Shown here: one piece after another, positions 61,001 through 64,000 of the stretch
Layout of the letters: each line of letters starts with the position of its first letter
How positions within the stretch are numbered: the first letter of the stretch is position 1
Assembly (NCBI RefSeq): GCF_030936135.1
Contig: NC_082595.1
Span: 74,434,135 to 74,498,134 of the forward strand
Direction of reading: 5' to 3'
Length of the DNA stretch: 64,000 nucleotides
Source: Gavia stellata
Lineage: Eukaryota; Chordata; Aves; Gaviiformes; Gaviidae
Position numbers and translations under genes: made by a program
Notes under the pieces: model-generated
Database searches by the model: none
Told to the model about the DNA's origin: nothing
The model's input: only the letters and a program-made list of their open reading frames with translations

Positions 61001-64000
61001 GTTAGAGGCTATGCCTGATTAGCAGTCAGGTAAAACTGATTATTCCTTACACATGCGAGAAGAGAAATGTAGTCTCATCTTCATGGTTCAAAAACAATAA
61101 AATGAAGAATGCAGATGTGCTTCAGATACTTGTTTTATCCCCTATAGTTGTGAGCCTTGCTTGAATACTTCAGATCTGCCTGCAACTAAGTTATCCCTAA
61201 ATTTTATGTAGCCGCTTGTATATCAGCAGTAGTTTCTTTACTCAGCAAAAACATTCATTAGAGATTGTAAATGCAGTAGCTGCAGCAAGCTGCCAGTGTT
61301 ACAGTCCTGACAGTGCCATCTGTTGGAGGGAAACGCAAGAATTGACACTTCAAAGCTTTCTCCCCTATGACTTCGAGCTTCCTGCCTGTTTCCCGGGCTC
61401 ACCCAGCAACCTTTCCCAGTGAAATGCCTGCCCAGAGGGGCTCTGTGCTCACAGCAGGAGCAGCAAAGTGTCTGACAGCCATTTTCTTACTTTGTGGCAG
61501 CAGAAGGGAACTCCCTGGGGCAGGGCTTGGCCAGCTCCCATCAGCGTCCTTAGCAGACCAGGCCCCCACCCCACCCAAACTGGGGTTTTAATATACTTCG
61601 TGCACCAACATAGTAACAACCCTAATTCTACTCCCACTCTCCAAACTGTGCAGACAAGATTTCCCCAGAACTGTTTCTACTGCTCTCTGCCTTCTCCCAT
61701 TCATCGTAACCACTTCGGGGAAGAAACCCAGGCCTCCCTGGCTCCACACAGTCTCAAAAGTTTTTGTTCTGTCATTTTTAGGAATGCAACAGTTTTCTAA
61801 ATATTTAAATGTGATTATTATTAACAAAAATGCTTTTCTACTTCCAAAGGTAGTTTGTTTTACTAGTAACTACATATATGACTGTCTCTCTGAAAGTGAT
61901 TTTATGTTAAAATATATTAGACACTGAAGCATATTTTTACTCAAATAATACTTTTTACTCAAATAATATTTTTAATGAGAAACTCCAAAGTCATAGCAGG
62001 CTTGGGTTTTTTTTGTTGTTTGGTGTGGTGGGGTTTGTTTTGGGTTTTGGTTTTATTTTTGTTTGTGGGTTTTTTTCTAGTATACCTACATGTGGTTTTT
62101 GCCTGATGCGGACTTGAGATTATGCCAGTGGGAATCTCCTACACCAGATAAACTCCTTTCCATTCTTCATTGTTAAAAAAAATAAAATATCCAAACCGAA
62201 ACAGTGCTGTAAGTTACTCTAAGTTTTCGGTGAAAAGCAAAACTGGAAGAGACATACCTTTGCTTTTTTTCGCAGCAGTTTTGCTAGACGCACCACGTAT
62301 GGTTTGAATTCCCTCTGATGTGTACCCTGTCTTCGTACTTCCAAGCCTGAATCATCTGATGCTTCTGGAATAAAAGCCCAACGATACCTGTCATGAGTTA
62401 ACACAAACAAATGTTACCCTTACTGAACGTGCAGGCTTTTCTGCTAGATCTAAAAATATGAGTGGATGAGGAAATCTAGTTAAGTATCAAAGAAAGAGGG
62501 GGGAAAATAAACCAAAACCAACCCCCACAAAAAACATCAGTCTTTGACAAGTAAGAACAGGAAAGGCACATTCTGAAAAGCAGGAGGTAACATAGCTGAG
62601 AATGTAGCATTGCCTTTTTCCTTTAGGGTTTCTTAAAGTATTTAAGGATGCCAAGAGCAAGATAAGGCAGAGAAGCTAAAAACAGTAGTATTCACATCTT
62701 CATTGTGTGCAAGAGAACTGAAAGCAATTCTGAATTATAAAATACGTAAGTTCCTTAAAACATTTTGCTGCACATTTGCAATGCTTACTATAACACACAA
62801 AATATTCTCAATATACCATTTTGATAACAGAAACTCATTTATTTTACCTATTCATAGGCCAACGAGACCAAGTGGAACCATTCCCCCTGCACCTTGCTGC
62901 ACTGCAAGGACTGGCTACTTGCATTATAAACTATAAAGGAAATCAAAGTTTCTGTCCTTAAAACCTCACTCTGAGCCTCCATGGGAATGCCATAAAAGTC
63001 AGTGTGATTCAGCATGACTATTGTCTTTCCAGAAATGCACAGTAATGACCTAAACAAAACTAGGTTGGCTAATAATGGGGATTAGGACATCTTGGAGAAC
63101 TGAACAAGAGTTATGAGCCAAATCCCCAGAAAATAAAATAAATGAAGGAACCTTCAAGATTAGCTTTAGATTTAGAAATACTACAGGGCACAAACTGACA
63201 CAGTGTGTGTAAGTCCTTCCACCTTCTAGCCCACACGAGCATCTTTTAAATAACAAGATAATCAGAGGTGACCAAATGTCTACAGAGCTGTGCCAGGGCA
63301 GCAGCTCTCACACCTTCACCACTGTGCAGCGTAACGGAAGAGACAAGGTACTTTCTTTTGTCCTTGGTGGCCTCTCATTTCAGCAAATGCCAGTTGTTTG
63401 GTATTCATTTTTTTTCCAACAGGATTACAGAGGCACTGAGGAAGCAGTTTGCACACATGAATACTACCGACCAAGAAAAAACTATGGGGTCCCCTTCACA
63501 AGCAGGTTTGTTACAACATCTTCCGGACAGATCACACAGGAGTAATTTAAGTGAGTCATGCTGAGACGACATAATAGTTGTCTGATCTCATGCATTAGTC
63601 ACTGAGACATGTGGGTGTATTTTGAATTCTTCGGCATTACTGCAACTAAATACTTTAAAAATAAAATACTTGAATAAATCACTATTACTGATTAGCTCAC
63701 AAGTGTGGAGAATCTCTTGCCACAGGCTAAATCAAAGCAGCTTGAACTCATTTGGTGTGTAGCATTATTTGCTCTGGGGGCCACTGACACTGGGAAGGAA
63801 TGAACTGCAGGCTGCTCTGGGTGAAGGCCAGAAAGGGAAAGGAAATAGGAAAACAAAGATTTTTGTACACTAGAATTTTACCAAGAGGCATGGACAAACA
63901 TCCAAAAACCTAAATGACAGTGTCTTCTACTCACATCTGAAACTGAGGCAGGTTTTCAGACGGTAAAGCTAGGGCCAAGTCTAGAAATTTGCAAGCGGAC
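57731..64000 (-). CDS. DOP1A: DOP1A (DOPEY1), C-terminal part, four exons
   Basis: DOP1A is a very large leucine-rich protein that works with MON2 in endosome-to-Golgi membrane traffic. Only its C terminus is here, on the minus strand, in exons 64000-63935, 62387-62258, 60291-60232 and 58036-57731. All have AG/GT borders and join in one frame. Reading 5' to 3', they give SACKFLDLALALPSENLPQ, then YRWAFIPEASDDSGLEV, VVRLAKLLRKKAK, the 20-residue segment DKQEDFKTVVLEGVEMAKHQ, and NPEEDSSGKTLSWEPGHLLL ending KARQKIEEMVEKDFLEGVIKT. The position next to PGM3 supports DOP1A over its paralogue DOP1B. The rest of the gene lies beyond the right edge. No frame break is seen. Confidence 0.93.
58037..60231 (-). 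other. DOP1A: DOP1A intron, 2.2 kb
   Basis: This is the last DOP1A intron. It contains a short AGC trinucleotide run (58224-58241, six copies) and a GC-richer patch near 58200-58460. No gene or mobile element is recognised. Confidence 0.85.
58224..58241. repeat. AGC trinucleotide repeat, six copies
   Basis: This is a pure AGC run within the DOP1A intron, not in coding sequence. Confidence 0.85.
60232..60291 (-). CDS. DOP1A: DOP1A 60-nt exon, possibly a cassette
   Basis: This exon is exactly 20 codons, phase 0 at both ends, with acceptor TTCCACAG and donor GTGAGG. It encodes DKQEDFKTVVLEGVEMAKHQ. Because it is a multiple of three and sits between phase-0 exons, it can be skipped without a frameshift. 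Confidence 0.75.
60292..62257 (-). other. DOP1A: DOP1A intron, 2.0 kb
   Basis: This is intronic. It holds an 18-bp-period duplication (61934-61968) and a G/T low-complexity stretch near 62005-62080. The open frames at 61367-61800 have no recognisable domain. Confidence 0.85.
61934..61968. repeat. 17-bp perfect direct repeat
   Basis: TTTTTACTCAAATAATA occurs twice with a one-base spacer, in a DOP1A intron. Confidence 0.85.
62258..62387 (-). CDS. DOP1A: DOP1A coding exon (YRWAFIPEASDDSG to LLRKKAK)
   Basis: This 130-nt exon (one base plus 43 codons) has acceptor CATGACAG and donor GTATGT. It encodes YRWAFIPEAS, EFKPYVVRLAKLL and a basic end, RKKAK. Confidence 0.93.
62388..63934 (-). other. 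DOP1A: DOP1A intron, 1.5 kb
   Basis: This intron lies between the two right-most DOP1A exons. It is AT-rich, and I recognise no gene, RNA or mobile element. Confidence 0.85.
63935..64000 (-). CDS. DOP1A: DOP1A coding exon (partial at window edge)
   Basis: The 3' part of an exon encodes ACKFLDLALALPSENLPQFQ and ends with AT before donor GTGAGT. The two bases join the G of the next exon to give the methionine of QMYRWAF. The 5' end lies outside the window. Confidence 0.9.

Overview
The window looks like a bird genome. All four genes are vertebrate multi-exon genes, and the recognisable interspersed repeats are CR1 LINEs, the dominant avian retrotransposon. No species can be named from the sequence alone. 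The gene order ME1 (+), RWDD2A (-), PGM3 (+), DOP1A/DOPEY1 (-) is the known vertebrate block (human 6q14), including its orientations.

Layout. Positions 1-36045 hold the last seven coding exons of ME1 (cytosolic NADP-dependent malic enzyme) on the + strand, spread over about 30 kb of AT-rich introns; the 5' exons lie before the window. Positions 36046-39453 are the tail-to-tail ME1/RWDD2A 3' ends, with several candidate poly(A) signals and one CpG-enriched exon-like island at 38136-38318. RWDD2A (39454-42174, -) is a complete two-coding-exon gene of 291 codons. A CpG island of about 1.5 kb (42180-43651) separates it head-to-head from PGM3 and carries two NRF1-type palindromes, a CRE, a CACGTG E-box, an inverted CCAAT box, a GC box and an ETS site. 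PGM3 (44404-56486, +) is complete: twelve coding exons joined in perfect phase give 542 codons, the same length as human PGM3, with all catalytic motifs intact. Its 4.7 kb intron between 46804 and 51499 carries two CR1 copies in opposite orientation. The last four coding exons of DOP1A (57731-64000, -) run off the right edge and converge on PGM3.

Function. The genes are housekeeping neighbours and not a pathway: malate to pyruvate plus NADPH (ME1), an RWD-domain protein of unclear role (RWDD2A), GlcNAc-6-P to GlcNAc-1-P for UDP-GlcNAc synthesis (PGM3) and endosome/Golgi trafficking (DOP1A). RWDD2A and PGM3 probably share a bidirectional promoter.

I see no CRISPR array, operon, tRNA, rRNA or new multi-gene system. 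The items most worth a second look are the 38.1-38.3 kb island, a CR1 insertion at 31.65-32.12 kb with the signature of twin priming, the motif-rich shared promoter, the 60-nt DOP1A exon and a 43-bp duplicated segment in PGM3.
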